Below, piece after piece: positions 23,893 through 32,887 of a DNA stretch of 64,000 nt. The notes below the pieces were generated by a model, which made no database searches, was not told the origin of the DNA, and worked only from the letters and a program-made list of their open reading frames with translations. Source of the stretch: Planctomycetota bacterium (GTDB lineage Bacteria; Planctomycetota; UBA8742; UBA2392); the NCBI GenBank assembly GCA_020638675.1, contig JACKID010000001.1, positions 186,001 through 250,000 of the forward strand, given 5' to 3'. Position numbers and translations under genes: made by a program. How positions within the stretch are numbered: position 1 is the first letter of the stretch; every line of letters starts with the position of its first letter.

Positions 23893-26841
23893 ATGTTTCG
23901 ACTGTTCGTACTGTGCGCGGTTGTTTTCGCGACGCCGCTTTGCGCCGCCACGTTCAATGTCTCGAACCTGAGTAACTCAGGTGCGGGCTCGCTGCGGCAG
24001 GCGATCACGGACCACAACTCGGCCGGCGGGACCAACACGATCAACTTCGCCGTCACCGGCACCGTGACGGTGACCAGCGTGTTGCCGACGATCGCCTCGG
24101 GCAACCTCACGATCAACGCGAACGTCAGCGGGAACACTGTGTTGGGCGGCGGGTCCAACGCGGTCTTCGCGATCAATTCAGGCACGGGATCCGCTACCGT
24201 GACCATCAACGGCTTGACCATTTCCGGCGGCGGATCAACCGCCGGATCCGGACTCCAGGTTCAGGCCGGCAGTGGCGGCACGACGCTCAACCTGAACGAC
24301 TGCACAATCAGCGGCAACGACTCCGGCGCCGTCTTGGGGCTCGTCACCAGCACCGGCACGGTGACGATGAACATCGACAGCTGCACGTTTTCAGGCAACA
24401 CGAGCGGGCCGGCGCTGACGGTGATCGCGAGTACCGGAACGGCCGTCGCCAACGTCACGAACTCGACCTTCAGCGGCAACAGCGCGCCGAACGTCGGCGG
24501 CGGAATCACGCTCGCGAACGGCGGGGCCGCCAACCTCGTCAACTGCACCATCACCAACAACACCGCCACCAACGGAGGCGGCGGCATCAGCATCCCCAAC
24601 GGCAACGGCTCCAGCCTGACGCTCCAGAACACGATCGTCGCCGGCAACACGGCGACGACAGGCCCCGACATGAACGTGGTCAGCGGCAACACCCTCACCT
24701 CAAACGACGGCAACCTGATCGGCGTCGACAGCGGCTTCACCATGACGGCCCAGGCCAACGATCAGCTCGGCACCACCGGCTCCCCGCTCAATCCGATGCT
24801 GGCCGCGCTTGCCAGCAACGGCGGACCGACCCAGACCCACGCGCTGCAGACCGGCAGCCCGGCCATCAACGCCGGAGTCAGCGGCGGCCCGAGCGTCGAC
24901 CAGCGCGGCATCACCCGCGACGCGATGCCGGACATCGGGGCATTCGAGCGCGCCGGCTTCCTGGTTACGAACCTGAACGACTCGGGCGCCGGCTCGCTGC
25001 GGCAGGCGATTCTCGACCACCAGTCGGCGGGAGGGACCAACACGATCAGTTTTCAGTCCGGGCTCAGCGGCACGATTACGCTCGCGACGCCCATCAGCGT
25101 TACCACGGGCAGTCTTACAATCGGCGGTCCGGGTGCCAGCGTGGTCACGGTGAGCGGCAACAACTCTACTAGGTGTTTCCAACTCAACGCGTCGACCTCA
25201 GACGTAGACCTGGAGATCCAGGGGCTCACTGTTGCCAATGGTGCTACCAATACTGGCGGGGGCGTCCAGGTGTACATTGACGACCACGCGGCGACGCTCA
25301 CCCTTACGGACTGCACGTTCACCGGACACTCTTCACCGAGCGCGGGTGGAGCTGTTGGCGCCATCCTGAACAGTGTCGGTACTCCTTCCTTCGATTTGAT
25401 GGCGAGTGGGTGCACATTCTTTGCCAATGCCGCTTCAAGCGCGGGTGGCGCAATCAATACGGGGACTTCCGGAGGTGCCAGTGGCATGAAGAACGCCACG
25501 TTCGTGAACTGCACATTCAGTGGCAATACCGCTGCGGGTGACGGCGGGGCAATCTACGCCAACCTTACGGCCGTAAACATCATCAACTGCACGTTCACCG
25601 GCAACAGCGCTGCAAACGGCGGCGGGATCTTCATGAACGCCTCGGTTCTGACGATGCGCAACACCATTGTTGCCGGAAACACGGCCACTACAGCCGGCCC
25701 GGACATCAACGGCTCCGTTACTTCCAACGACGGCAACCTGATCGGCGACAACAGCGGAATGACCATGACGCCGCAGAGCAACGACCAGGTCGGCACCAGC
25801 GGCTCGCCGATCGACCCGATGCTGGCTGCGCTCGCCAACAATGGTGGGCCGACCCAGACCCACGCCCTGCAGGCGGGCAGCCCGGCCATCAACGCGGGCG
25901 TCAGCGGCGGCCCGGCGCTCGACCAGCGCGGCGTTACCCGCGACGCAAACCCGGACATCGGCGCCTACGAGTTCGTCGGGCCCGAGCTTCGGGTGACCTA
26001 CAACAGCGTCGTCCAGACCAACGGCGCAAGCAATGCGCTGACGCCGAGTGTCGCCCAGGGCACGCCGGTGAACGTGACTGTCAACCTTGCGAACATAGCC
26101 GCCTCGGGTGCGCCGAACCTGACGATCACGCTGCCCCTGACGACTTCCACGCTGGTCAACTGCACGGCGAACGTCACTACGCCGCCCACCGCCTCGCTGG
26201 CGCCGGGCGCGAACTCGAACCTTGTCCTGACACTCACACCCACGGCCGCGGGCGCGTACTCCGCGAAGCTGACGATCAACTCGAACGATGCGGCCAACAG
26301 CCCGTTCGACCTGACCTTCACGGGCACGGCGTTGGCCCCGCCGCAACTGCAGGTGACGTACAACTCGACCACGCAGACCAGCGGCGCGACCAACCCGCTC
26401 ACGCCGGACGTCCAGGCCGGCACCCCGGTGGCGGTGACGGTCAACCTGGCCAACATCGCGTCCGCTGGCGCGGGCAACCTGCTGGTCACGTTGCCGCTGA
26501 CCGTCGGCGCGCAGACCAACTGCACGGGCGTTGTCACCACGGCCCCGTCGGCGAGCATCGCCCAGGGCACGAACTCGGACCTGGTGTTCACGATCACCCC
26601 GTCGGCCGCGGGCGCCTACTCGGTGACGCTGACCATCGTTTCAAACGACGCGACCAACAGCCCGTTCACGCTCACCTTCACCGGCAACGCAACCGCAAGC
26701 CCCGGCGGCGGCGGCGGCGGGGGAGGGGGCGATGGCGGAGGCGGCTGCGCCCTCGGTACGGGCAGCGGCTACCTGTGGCTGTCGCTGCTGGGCGTGCTGA
26801 TCTTTGCTGCGTACCTTCGCAGAAAAACCGCCTTCGCTTGA
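23893..26841 (+). CDS. Secreted parallel beta-helix protein with two Ig-like domains and a C-terminal sorting tail
   Basis: A 982-residue surface protein. After a signal peptide (MFRLFVLCAVVFATPLCAAT), two homologous beta-helix blocks follow. Each starts FNVSNLSNSGAGSLRQAI or FLVTNLNDSGAGSLRQAILD, carries repeats such as NCTFSGNTA and ends with QTHALQTGSPAINAG and a choice-of-anchor Q-type RDAMPDIGAFE. Two tandem choice-of-anchor D-like Ig domains follow (LRVTYNSVVQTNGASNALTP and LQVTYNSTTQTSGATNPLTP). The tail is poly-Gly, one Cys (GGGCALGTGSG), a hydrophobic helix and RRK, which resembles MYXO-CTERM/Synerg-CTERM-type sorting signals. Ligand unknown. Confidence 0.85.
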   Translation: MFRLFVLCAVVFATPLCAATFNVSNLSNSGAGSLRQAITDHNSAGGTNTINFAVTGTVTVTSVLPTIASGNLTINANVSGNTVLGGGSNAVFAINSGTGSATVTINGLTISGGGSTAGSGLQVQAGSGGTTLNLNDCTISGNDSGAVLGLVTSTGTVTMNIDSCTFSGNTSGPALTVIASTGTAVANVTNSTFSGNSAPNVGGGITLANGGAANLVNCTITNNTATNGGGGISIPNGNGSSLTLQNTIVAGNTATTGPDMNVVSGNTLTSNDGNLIGVDSGFTMTAQANDQLGTTGSPLNPMLAALASNGGPTQTHALQTGSPAINAGVSGGPSVDQRGITRDAMPDIGAFERAGFLVTNLNDSGAGSLRQAILDHQSAGGTNTISFQSGLSGTITLATPISVTTGSLTIGGPGASVVTVSGNNSTRCFQLNASTSDVDLEIQGLTVANGATNTGGGVQVYIDDHAATLTLTDCTFTGHSSPSAGGAVGAILNSVGTPSFDLMASGCTFFANAASSAGGAINTGTSGGASGMKNATFVNCTFSGNTAAGDGGAIYANLTAVNIINCTFTGNSAANGGGIFMNASVLTMRNTIVAGNTATTAGPDINGSVTSNDGNLIGDNSGMTMTPQSNDQVGTSGSPIDPMLAALANNGGPTQTHALQAGSPAINAGVSGGPALDQRGVTRDANPDIGAYEFVGPELRVTYNSVVQTNGASNALTPSVAQGTPVNVTVNLANIAASGAPNLTITLPLTTSTLVNCTANVTTPPTASLAPGANSNLVLTLTPTAAGAYSAKLTINSNDAANSPFDLTFTGTALAPPQLQVTYNSTTQTSGATNPLTPDVQAGTPVAVTVNLANIASAGAGNLLVTLPLTVGAQTNCTGVVTTAPSASIAQGTNSDLVFTITPSAAGAYSVTLTIVSNDATNSPFTLTFTGNATASPGGGGGGGGGDGGGGCALGTGSGYLWLSLLGVLIFAAYLRRKTAFA

Positions 26842-26875
26842 TTGATGTCACTAACCCGCATCGCTGTTCGACCAG

Positions 26876-26899
26876 CCCCGGCTGAAAGGCCGGGGTTTT
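26876..26899 (+). terminator. Terminator of the beta-helix protein gene
   Basis: CCCCGGC, loop TGAAAG, GCCGGGG, then TTTT. It belongs to the same GCCCCGGCTGAAAAGCCGGGG sequence type as the element at 55151. Confidence 0.8.
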
Positions 26900-27025
26900 C
26901 GTCTGCACGTCGCTCGGTTCTATCCCCGCGCTCTCGCGCGGGGCGGGCCGGTGCGGTACTTGGCAATGGCACCATGCGCCCGCGAGCAAAGCGCGCGGGT
27001 TATCGGGAAGCAGTTGGCGTCCGGC

Positions 27026-27415
27026 TCATGCTGCCGCGGTCTGTAACTTTTCCGCCTGACGGTGAGCGCGCTGGACCTCGAGCTCGGCGCGTTTGCGTTC
27101 GGCGTAGAGCTGCGGGTTGGTGGTCGCCAGCAGGCGATCGAGCAACGCGGCCGCGCGCAAAGCCGTCTGCCACAGCGAATTCGGCGGGTGCAGGCGGATC
27201 AGCTGCATCTCGGGCCCGGGCTGGATGCCGACGTGCTGGTCCTGGAGGCGCTGGGCCTCGACGCGCGCGGCGAAGACCTTGTCGGCGTCCTCGCCCTTCA
27301 CGTGTTGCAGCGCGCTTTCAACCATGTCCATCACGCCGCGCACCACCCGCACGGCCGAGGTAAGCACGCCCGCGGCCTGCTCATCGTTCAGTCGTTCATT
27401 GGTTTCGGTACTCAT
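27026..27415 (-). CDS. Small helical hypothetical protein
   Basis: A 129-residue cytoplasmic protein. The start is ATG 27415 with AAGGAG upstream. It begins MSTETNERLNDEQAAGVLTS and is almost all helical (AVRVVRGVMDMVESALQHVK, AARVEAQRLQDQHVG), with a Lys/Arg/Gln-rich end (YAERKRAELEVQRAHRQAEK). I do not recognise a family. Its promoter and first 14 or so codons are duplicated at 28233-28334, upstream of the neighbouring Asp-rich protein. Confidence 0.6.
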   Translation of the reverse strand: MSTETNERLNDEQAAGVLTSAVRVVRGVMDMVESALQHVKGEDADKVFAARVEAQRLQDQHVGIQPGPEMQLIRLHPPNSLWQTALRAAALLDRLLATTNPQLYAERKRAELEVQRAHRQAEKLQTAAA

Positions 27416-27475
27416 AAGTATGCTCCTTTCAATTGCCAACCAGAGCATACACCCACGTGCGACAAACTTTTGGCG
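27374..27475 (-). repeat. Duplicated promoter/5' segment, copy 1
   Basis: Covers the upstream region and first codons of the 129-residue gene. It aligns without gaps to 28233-28334 (offset 859), with roughly 13 differences in 99 compared positions, and both copies keep the ribosome binding site and start codon. Confidence 0.85.
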
Positions 27476-27512
27476 GCCGGGCGGAAGGGGATCAAACGGC
27501 GCGGGTAAACAA

Positions 27513-27542
27513 CAACGGCCGGGGCGCATGCCCCGGCCGTTG
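27513..27542 (-). terminator. Terminator of the Asp-rich protein gene
   Basis: CAACGGCCGGGG and CCCCGGCCGTTG, twelve pairs with a six-base loop, 15 bases past the stop codon on the minus strand; the following minus-strand bases are TTTACC. Confidence 0.75.
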
Positions 27543-27557
27543 CGATAGTTTTCTTCG

Positions 27558-28118
27558 CTATGCCCGGCGTGTGCGGACGACCGCTGCGGCGAACAGCATG
27601 CCGACAGCGCCGCTCAGGGCCCACCAGTCGCCGCCGGTGGATGCGCTGCAGCTTCCCGCGCCGCCTTCGCCATCTTCTCCGTCTTCGCCGCCTTGCGGGA
27701 AGATCGTGAGCGTGCGGACGTCGTAGTCCTGGCCGTCGCCGTCCCAGTCGATTCCGTCGTTGTCGTCTTCGCAGTTCTCTTCGCCGTCGTTGTCGGCGTC
27801 GTTGTTGTCGTTGTCCATGCCGTCGCCGTCGTCATCCTGCCCGTCGTCGTCGTCCTCGCAGTTCCACCAGTTGTCGCTGTCGTTGTCGCGCTTGTCGTAG
27901 TCGCGCCCGTCTCCGTCGGCGTCGTTGCCGTCGTCGCAGTCCTCGCAGTTCAGCTCGCCGTCGTCGTCGCTGTCACGCTCGTCGTCGCCGTACTGGCCCT
28001 CGTGCTCGCCTTCCTGCTCATAGGCCGCGACCGGGGTGGCCAACGCGTACAGCGCAAACACGGCGGCCGGGAACAGCAGGCAGAAGTGGGTAAGATAGCT
28101 GACAAATAGCTTCTTCAT
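27558..28118 (-). CDS. Secreted Asp-rich calcium-binding-type protein with C-terminal sorting tail
   Basis: A 186-residue protein. I start it at ATG 28118 because a signal peptide (MKKLFVSYLTHFCLLFPAAV) begins there and GGGAGAG lies upstream. The mature part is very acidic, with repeated DxDxDG-like loops (NDADGDGRDYDKRDNDSD, DDDGDGMDNDNNDADNDG, DGIDWDGDGQDYD) and Cys pairs, as in thrombospondin type 3 or dockerin calcium loops. The end GGAGSCSASTGG, hydrophobic helix and RTRRA is a tripartite sorting tail like those at 23893-26841 and 44663-46429. The frame is also open from an upstream duplicated start at 28274. Confidence 0.75.
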   Translation of the reverse strand: MKKLFVSYLTHFCLLFPAAVFALYALATPVAAYEQEGEHEGQYGDDERDSDDDGELNCEDCDDGNDADGDGRDYDKRDNDSDNWWNCEDDDDGQDDDGDGMDNDNNDADNDGEENCEDDNDGIDWDGDGQDYDVRTLTIFPQGGEDGEDGEGGAGSCSASTGGDWWALSGAVGMLFAAAVVRTRRA

Positions 28119-28228
28119 GATCGACTCTCCCATTCGACCGAGTCCCCAAGGAACGCTACGCGTGTGGAGGAATATAGCATCGCGATTGTCATGGAATGAT
28201 GAGAACGAACCGGATTTCCGCGTACCGT

Positions 28229-28274
28229 CGGCGGGCTGCTCATCGTTCAGTAGTTCATTGGTCTCGTTAGTCAT
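28229..28274 (-). pseudogene. Duplicated 5' remnant of the 129-residue gene
   Basis: From ATG 28274 the codons MTNETNELLNDEQPAD match the start of the gene at 27415 (MSTETNERLNDEQAAG), with ribosome binding site and upstream DNA also matching. After about 15 codons the homology ends and the frame continues, open, into the Asp-rich protein gene. This is a remnant, or an alternative start that would bury the signal peptide. Confidence 0.7.
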
Positions 28275-28406
28275 GAGTATGCTCCTTTCAGTTGCCAACC
28301 TGAGCATGCACGCACCTACGACAGACTATTGGCGACAGTGGCGGGGAACCGGCTCACCCCTCTACGCTGTCGGGGTGTGTTGGAGCCGTTAGGCCAACTG
28401 GCTAAG

Positions 28407-30053
28407 ATGCGACGCATGCAAACAAACCGAACGTTCCTCGTTCTCGCGGCGGTCCTGGTACTGCTTGGCTGCCCCGTACTTCTCGGGCAGGACTCCGCTG
28501 CGGCAGGCGGCGTCGACACCACCATTCCCGAAGCCGAGGGGCTTAGGTTTCTTCTTTTTCCATCGCCGCCCCCGGACGACCCCGCGATGTGGGAGGAGTG
28601 GAAGGATTCGGGCGAGCAATTGGAAGCCGGCTGGCGTGGCAAGATTGCCGGGGACCAGTATTTGCATGTTCAGGGTACGCCGTCAGGTAACGGAGCGCCG
28701 AGTGATGGGGACCTTGAAAAGCTGGGATCCGTGACTGCGGTGCGCAGCCTGGATTTATCGCACTGTGGCGGCATCACAAACCAAGGGCTGGTCTACGTGA
28801 GCCATCTGACCGCATTGCAGGTGCTCGATCTCAGCTATTGCGACGAGTTCGGCTACAAGGGGGCGGTGTACCTGAGTCGTCTGACCTCATTGGTGGATCT
28901 TAATCTCTTCAACTGCGACTTGGTGGCAGGCATTGATACTGAGACCTTGCGGGATCTAAGCGCGTTGCAGGTGCTGAATCTTGGAGGGAGCCTCAAGTCT
29001 GATGTGGCGTTTGAAAAGCTGGAACTGAGGGTCCTGAGTTCGTTGCGCGTGCTCACGCTAGGTGACTCCCTGATAGAGAGCGCTGGACTGTCCTGCCTGC
29101 AGGGTCTGACCGGTCTGCAGTCGCTCGATCTCAGCGGCTGTATCCTTCTCAAGGAGAGTGCGCTGCCATACCTGAAGGAACTGACGGCGTTGCAGGAACT
29201 CAGTCTCAGTGGCTGCGCCGGGATTACGGACGCTGGCCTGGCTCACTTGAAGGGTCTTGGCGCATTGCGAACGCTCGATCTCACTGTGCCCGAAGACAAC
29301 GAAGGCAGGTTGGCCAGGATCACGGACAAGGGTTTGGCACACCTGAAGGGTCTGGCCGCGTTGCAGACGCTCAATCTCATGGGGTGCGACCAGATTTCGG
29401 ACAAGGGTTTGGCACACCTGAAGGGCTTGACCGCTTTGCGGCAACTGTTCTTGGGCGGGTTAGCCCGTATCACGGATGTTGGGTTGGCTCACTTGGCCGA
29501 ACTGGTTGCATTGCAGCAACTCGATCTCAGCGGGTGCAGCCAGGTCACGGACGCCGGACTGGTGCACTTGAAAAGTCTGACGGAGTTGCAGGCGCTGGGC
29601 CTCAACGGTTGCGTCGGTGTCTCGAACGCCGGGCTCGCTCACCTGAAGGTTCTCACCGGATTGCAGGTGCTCGAGCTAAACGGCTGCACCGCGATTGGGG
29701 ACGCCGGTCTGGAACACTTGAAGGGCATGACCTCGCTGCGGAAACTTACTCTCGCCATGTGCTTCCGGATCACGGACGCCGGGCTGTCCCAGCTGAGGCG
29801 TCTGACCTCATTGCAGGTGCTCGATCTCGCCATGTGCGGGATCACGGATACCGGACTGGCGCACTTGCGGATTCTGACCGCGCTGGTGCAGCTTCGCCTC
29901 GCCGGGTGCGGCGAAATCACGGACGCGGGTTTGGCAAGTATGAAGGATCTCAAGGCGTTGCAGGTGCTCGATCTGAGTGGCTGCGCCCGCATAACGGTCT
30001 CCGGCCACCGCTGGCTGAGCACGAACTTGCCAAAGGTGAACGTGACTCGATAG
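28407..30053 (+). CDS. Secreted leucine-rich repeat protein
   Basis: A 548-residue protein whose N-terminus is a signal peptide, possibly lipoprotein-type (FLVLAAVLVLLGCPVLL). ATG 28407 and ATG 28416 are both possible starts. From residue 110 to the end it is about 18 leucine-rich repeats of 24 residues of the cysteine-containing/F-box-like type (GLAHLKGLTALRQLFLGGLA, RITDVGLAHLAELVALQQLD, LSGCSQVTDAGLVHLKSLTE). Such repeats form solenoids for protein binding and are abundant in planctomycetes. No catalytic domain is present. It lies alone upstream of lpxC. Confidence 0.85.
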   Translation: MRRMQTNRTFLVLAAVLVLLGCPVLLGQDSAAAGGVDTTIPEAEGLRFLLFPSPPPDDPAMWEEWKDSGEQLEAGWRGKIAGDQYLHVQGTPSGNGAPSDGDLEKLGSVTAVRSLDLSHCGGITNQGLVYVSHLTALQVLDLSYCDEFGYKGAVYLSRLTSLVDLNLFNCDLVAGIDTETLRDLSALQVLNLGGSLKSDVAFEKLELRVLSSLRVLTLGDSLIESAGLSCLQGLTGLQSLDLSGCILLKESALPYLKELTALQELSLSGCAGITDAGLAHLKGLGALRTLDLTVPEDNEGRLARITDKGLAHLKGLAALQTLNLMGCDQISDKGLAHLKGLTALRQLFLGGLARITDVGLAHLAELVALQQLDLSGCSQVTDAGLVHLKSLTELQALGLNGCVGVSNAGLAHLKVLTGLQVLELNGCTAIGDAGLEHLKGMTSLRKLTLAMCFRITDAGLSQLRRLTSLQVLDLAMCGITDTGLAHLRILTALVQLRLAGCGEITDAGLASMKDLKALQVLDLSGCARITVSGHRWLSTNLPKVNVTR

Positions 30054-30143
30054 CCCGGCGCATGTGCCCAGGGCAGCCCTGCGAAGCAAAGTGGCCGCTA
30101 CCGGCTGCCTGACGGCCCACATGTGCCTGCGCCAACAACGACT

Positions 30144-30165
30144 GAAGCCCCATTTAGGGGGCTTC
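30144..30165 (+). terminator. Hairpin between LRR gene and lpxC
   Basis: GAAGCCCC, loop ATTTAG, GGGGCTTC, in the 210-base gap before lpxC. No T-tract follows. Confidence 0.5.
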
Positions 30166-30263
30166 GATACCTCAGTGGGGCGGGCTCTGGTCCCGCTCGA
30201 GCTCATGGTGCTCACTGTCGGCTCCGGGTTGGCGGGGGCGTGGTCCGCAGGCATAGTGCTGGG

Positions 30264-31124
30264 ATGAAGCAGACTACGCTTGCTAAATCGGGCTCGATGA
30301 CGGGCATCAGCCTGCATGAGGGGCATGACGTTACCCTTACTTTGAAGCCAGCTGCGGCCGATACCGGCTATGTGCTGGTGCGGACGGATCGTGGCGGCGC
30401 GCGTATTCGGGTTCATCCTGACAACATTCAGGAAGTGCAGCGCCGCACTCTGCTGATGGAAAGCGGCGTCGAGGTCCACACCGTGGAGCATGTGCTGGCC
30501 GCACTGTACGGGCTGGGCGTGGACAACGCGGTGATCGAGCTTTCCGCGCCCGAGCCGCCGGCCGGCGACGGCAGCAGCAAGGCGTTCGTCGAGCTGGTGC
30601 GCGAGGCGGGCATCGTCGAGCTCGACGCCGACCGCCCGGAGTTCACGCCGACCGAATCCATCGAAGTCGGCGACGAGAAAGTCTCAATCAAGGTCGAGCC
30701 CTTCGACGGGGCTCAGGGCGGGCCCAACGGCGGCGGGCTGGTCGTGAACTACACGCTCGACTACGGCGTGCCGTTCATGCCGCGCACGACGGTTGAGTTC
30801 GCGGTGACTCCCGAAAACTTCGAGCAGCAGATCGGCCCGGCGCGCACCTTCTGCCTCGAGAAAGAAGCACAGATGCTGCAGGCCATGGGCTTCGGCAAAG
30901 GCGCGAACACGCAGAACACGCTGGTGGTCAGCCCCAACGGCCCACTGGAAAACACCCTGCGCTTCGACGACGAATACGCCCGCCACAAGCTGCTTGACGT
31001 GATAGGCGACCTTGCGGTAACCGGATTGCGACTCAACGCCAAAGTCACGGCCGTCAAATCCGGCCACAGCCAGAACCAACAGGTAGCCAAGGCCCTGCGC
31101 AAGCAGTACGAGGAATCTCGATGA
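30264..31124 (+). CDS. lpxC: UDP-3-O-acyl-N-acetylglucosamine deacetylase
   Basis: A 286-residue zinc deacetylase, the committed step of lipid A synthesis. I start it at ATG 30264 (MKQTTLAKSGSMTGISLHEG). Zinc ligands are in VHTVEHVLAAL (first His), and HKLLDVIGDLAVTG (His and Asp); the catalytic histidine is in KSGHSQNQQVAKAL. Between the two domains the sequence VEPFDGAQGGPNGGG is encoded by a CCCTTCGA...CTCAGGG element, an insertion not expected in the family. Its stop overlaps the fabZ start (ATGA), an lpxC-fabZ order seen in several phyla. Confidence 0.95.
   Translation: MKQTTLAKSGSMTGISLHEGHDVTLTLKPAAADTGYVLVRTDRGGARIRVHPDNIQEVQRRTLLMESGVEVHTVEHVLAALYGLGVDNAVIELSAPEPPAGDGSSKAFVELVREAGIVELDADRPEFTPTESIEVGDEKVSIKVEPFDGAQGGPNGGGLVVNYTLDYGVPFMPRTTVEFAVTPENFEQQIGPARTFCLEKEAQMLQAMGFGKGANTQNTLVVSPNGPLENTLRFDDEYARHKLLDVIGDLAVTGLRLNAKVTAVKSGHSQNQQVAKALRKQYEESR
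30698..30719. repeat. CCCTTCGA...CTCAGGG dispersed element, copy C, inside lpxC
   Basis: GCCCTTCGACGGGGCTCAGG then GC, read in frame as EPFDGAQG between the two LpxC domains. It shares both arms with copies at 19941 and 21163. Confidence 0.8.
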
Positions 31125-31588
31125 ATGAAGGACCAGTCAGCGACAAAGGCGCGGTAGACATCCAGGGCATCCTGGACGTCGCCCCCCACCGCTATCCATT
31201 CCTGATGGTGGACCGCATCCTCGAGAAGACCGCGACCACGGCCGTCGGCATCAAGAACGTCACGGTGAACGAGCCGTGCTTTACCGGCCACTTCCCGGGC
31301 CGCCCCATTTTCCCGGGCGTGCTGATGCTCGAGGCGCTGGCGCAGCTTGGCGGCTTTCTGGTGCTCAGCCGCGATGAGCACAAGGGCAAGCTCGCGTTCT
31401 TCACCGGCGCCGACGAAGTGAAGTGGCGACGCACGGTGATCCCCGGTGACCAGGTACGCATGGAAGTGGAGCTGTTAAAGGAAAAGCGCGGGCTGTGCAT
31501 CGTGCAGGGCAAGGCCACGGTTGAAGGCGAGCTGGCCTGCGAGGCGACGGTCAAGTTCATGGTCACCGACCAGAAGGCCGGCGGCTAG
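31121..31588 (+). CDS. fabZ: 3-hydroxyacyl-ACP dehydratase
   Basis: A 155-residue hot-dog-fold dehydratase of fatty acid elongation, competing with lipid A synthesis for hydroxyacyl-ACP. The motifs are LDVAPHRYPFLMVDRILE (catalytic His), FTGHFPGRPIFPGVLMLEAL (hot-dog helix with catalytic Glu) and the C-terminal strands ELLKEKRGLCIVQGKATVEG. It overlaps lpxC by four bases, which links the two activities. lpxA, often next, is absent from the window. Confidence 0.95.
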   Translation: MNEGPVSDKGAVDIQGILDVAPHRYPFLMVDRILEKTATTAVGIKNVTVNEPCFTGHFPGRPIFPGVLMLEALAQLGGFLVLSRDEHKGKLAFFTGADEVKWRRTVIPGDQVRMEVELLKEKRGLCIVQGKATVEGELACEATVKFMVTDQKAGG

Positions 31589-31654
31589 CACACGCGGAAA
31601 AGTTTCCACGCACGCGGCATGCAGTGATAGGCTGCGGTTGACAGCGGAGTTCTC

Positions 31655-32887
31655 GTGGATCGGTCCCGACGCACATTCATAGCCAGCGCCTCGGCATTCG
31701 CCGGGCTGACGATGCTTGCCGCCTGCTCGCGCACCGAGCCGAACGGCGGCAACGCGCCGGCAGCCAACCAGCCCGCGGGCAACGACGCACCGACACCGAC
31801 ACCCGGGAAAGTCAGCTACGAGCCGTCCGACAAGCCGGGCATGCTGATCGGGCCCGGCGTGCGCGAAAAGGACGGCGTGCGCGAGCACTGGCTGTCGCTG
31901 GTGGACCTGAAGCACGTGGACCGGTTCGTCAGCAAGGAAGCCAAGGCGGTGCTGATCCCGATGACCTTCTTCGGTCACGGCGTGATTCCGCACCCAGTTG
32001 AGCGCAAGCGCGTTGCCGTGTTCTCGAAGTGGGGGCCGGGCGCGTGCGAGATTGACCTTGGCGCGAAGCAGGTCACGCGCGACATCCAGCCGACGCCCGG
32101 GCGCGAGTTCTACGGGCACGGCGCGTGGTCGAAGGATGGCAAGACGCTCTACGGCGTCGAGGCCGAGCCGCGCAAGGAAGGCAACTACGACGGTTTCGTC
32201 GTGATCCGCGACGCCGACAACATGCAGGTACTGGGTGAGTTCCCGACGTTCGGCAAAGCCCCGCACGACTGCCACATCCTCGACGACGGCAAGACGCTGG
32301 CGATCACCAACGGCGGCGCGCCGGAAAGCGGCGAGCTGGGCTGCGTCACGTTCGTGGATATCGAATCACGGCAACTGCTCGAGCGCGTCGACGTGCCCGA
32401 GATGATGGCCGGGCATTTGGCGATCACCGAGCGCTCCAGCAAGGGCGACCTTGCGATCGGCTGCACGCCGCACAGCCCGCCCGGCACCGGCCCGGACGGC
32501 TTCAAGACGATCCCCGGCGGGCTGATGCTGCGCCCGTCCGGCGGCAAAGCGGCGATGATGACCGAGCCCGCGGACGTGATCGGCAAGATGCTCGGCGAAA
32601 CGCTGAGCCTGGCGATTCACCACGACTTGAACATCGTCGGCGCCACCAACCCGGCCGGCAACTCGGTCACTTTCTGGGACATCAAGCAGGGCGCGTTCCT
32701 GAAGCACCTCGAGTTCGAGGAGGCCTGCGGGATTGCGCTGACGCTCGACAAGCGGTATTTCGTCTGCACCGCGCGCAGCAAGACGGCCGTCCAGATTGTC
32801 AGGGCGAGCGACCTGGCGCTGGTTGAGGACGCGAGTTTCACGCTCTCCGGCGTCAGCGGCTCGCACGCGCTCATCTACGACCTCTAA
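31655..32887 (+). CDS. DUF1513 protein, Tat-exported lipoprotein (copy 1)
   Basis: A 410-residue protein starting at GTG 31655 with GCGGAG upstream. The N-terminus has a twin-arginine signal and a lipobox (MDRSRRTFIASASAFAGLTM, LAACS), then a Pro/Asn/Ala linker. The body is a DUF1513 seven-bladed-propeller type: REFYGHGAWSKDGKTLYGVE, FPTFGKAPHDCHILDDGKTL, AITNGGAP, MMAGHLAI, LSLAIHHDLNIVGATNPAGN and SVTFWDI. Family members often accompany iron-uptake lipoproteins, but none is here. A homolog lies 5 kb on (37746). Confidence 0.85.
   Translation: MDRSRRTFIASASAFAGLTMLAACSRTEPNGGNAPAANQPAGNDAPTPTPGKVSYEPSDKPGMLIGPGVREKDGVREHWLSLVDLKHVDRFVSKEAKAVLIPMTFFGHGVIPHPVERKRVAVFSKWGPGACEIDLGAKQVTRDIQPTPGREFYGHGAWSKDGKTLYGVEAEPRKEGNYDGFVVIRDADNMQVLGEFPTFGKAPHDCHILDDGKTLAITNGGAPESGELGCVTFVDIESRQLLERVDVPEMMAGHLAITERSSKGDLAIGCTPHSPPGTGPDGFKTIPGGLMLRPSGGKAAMMTEPADVIGKMLGETLSLAIHHDLNIVGATNPAGNSVTFWDIKQGAFLKHLEFEEACGIALTLDKRYFVCTARSKTAVQIVRASDLALVEDASFTLSGVSGSHALIYDL

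Noticed and set aside
27700..28020. Dense GTCGTC-type repeats resembling a microsatellite or CRISPR
   Set aside because: They are Asp codons of the acidic secreted protein read on the minus strand. There is no repeat-spacer structure.
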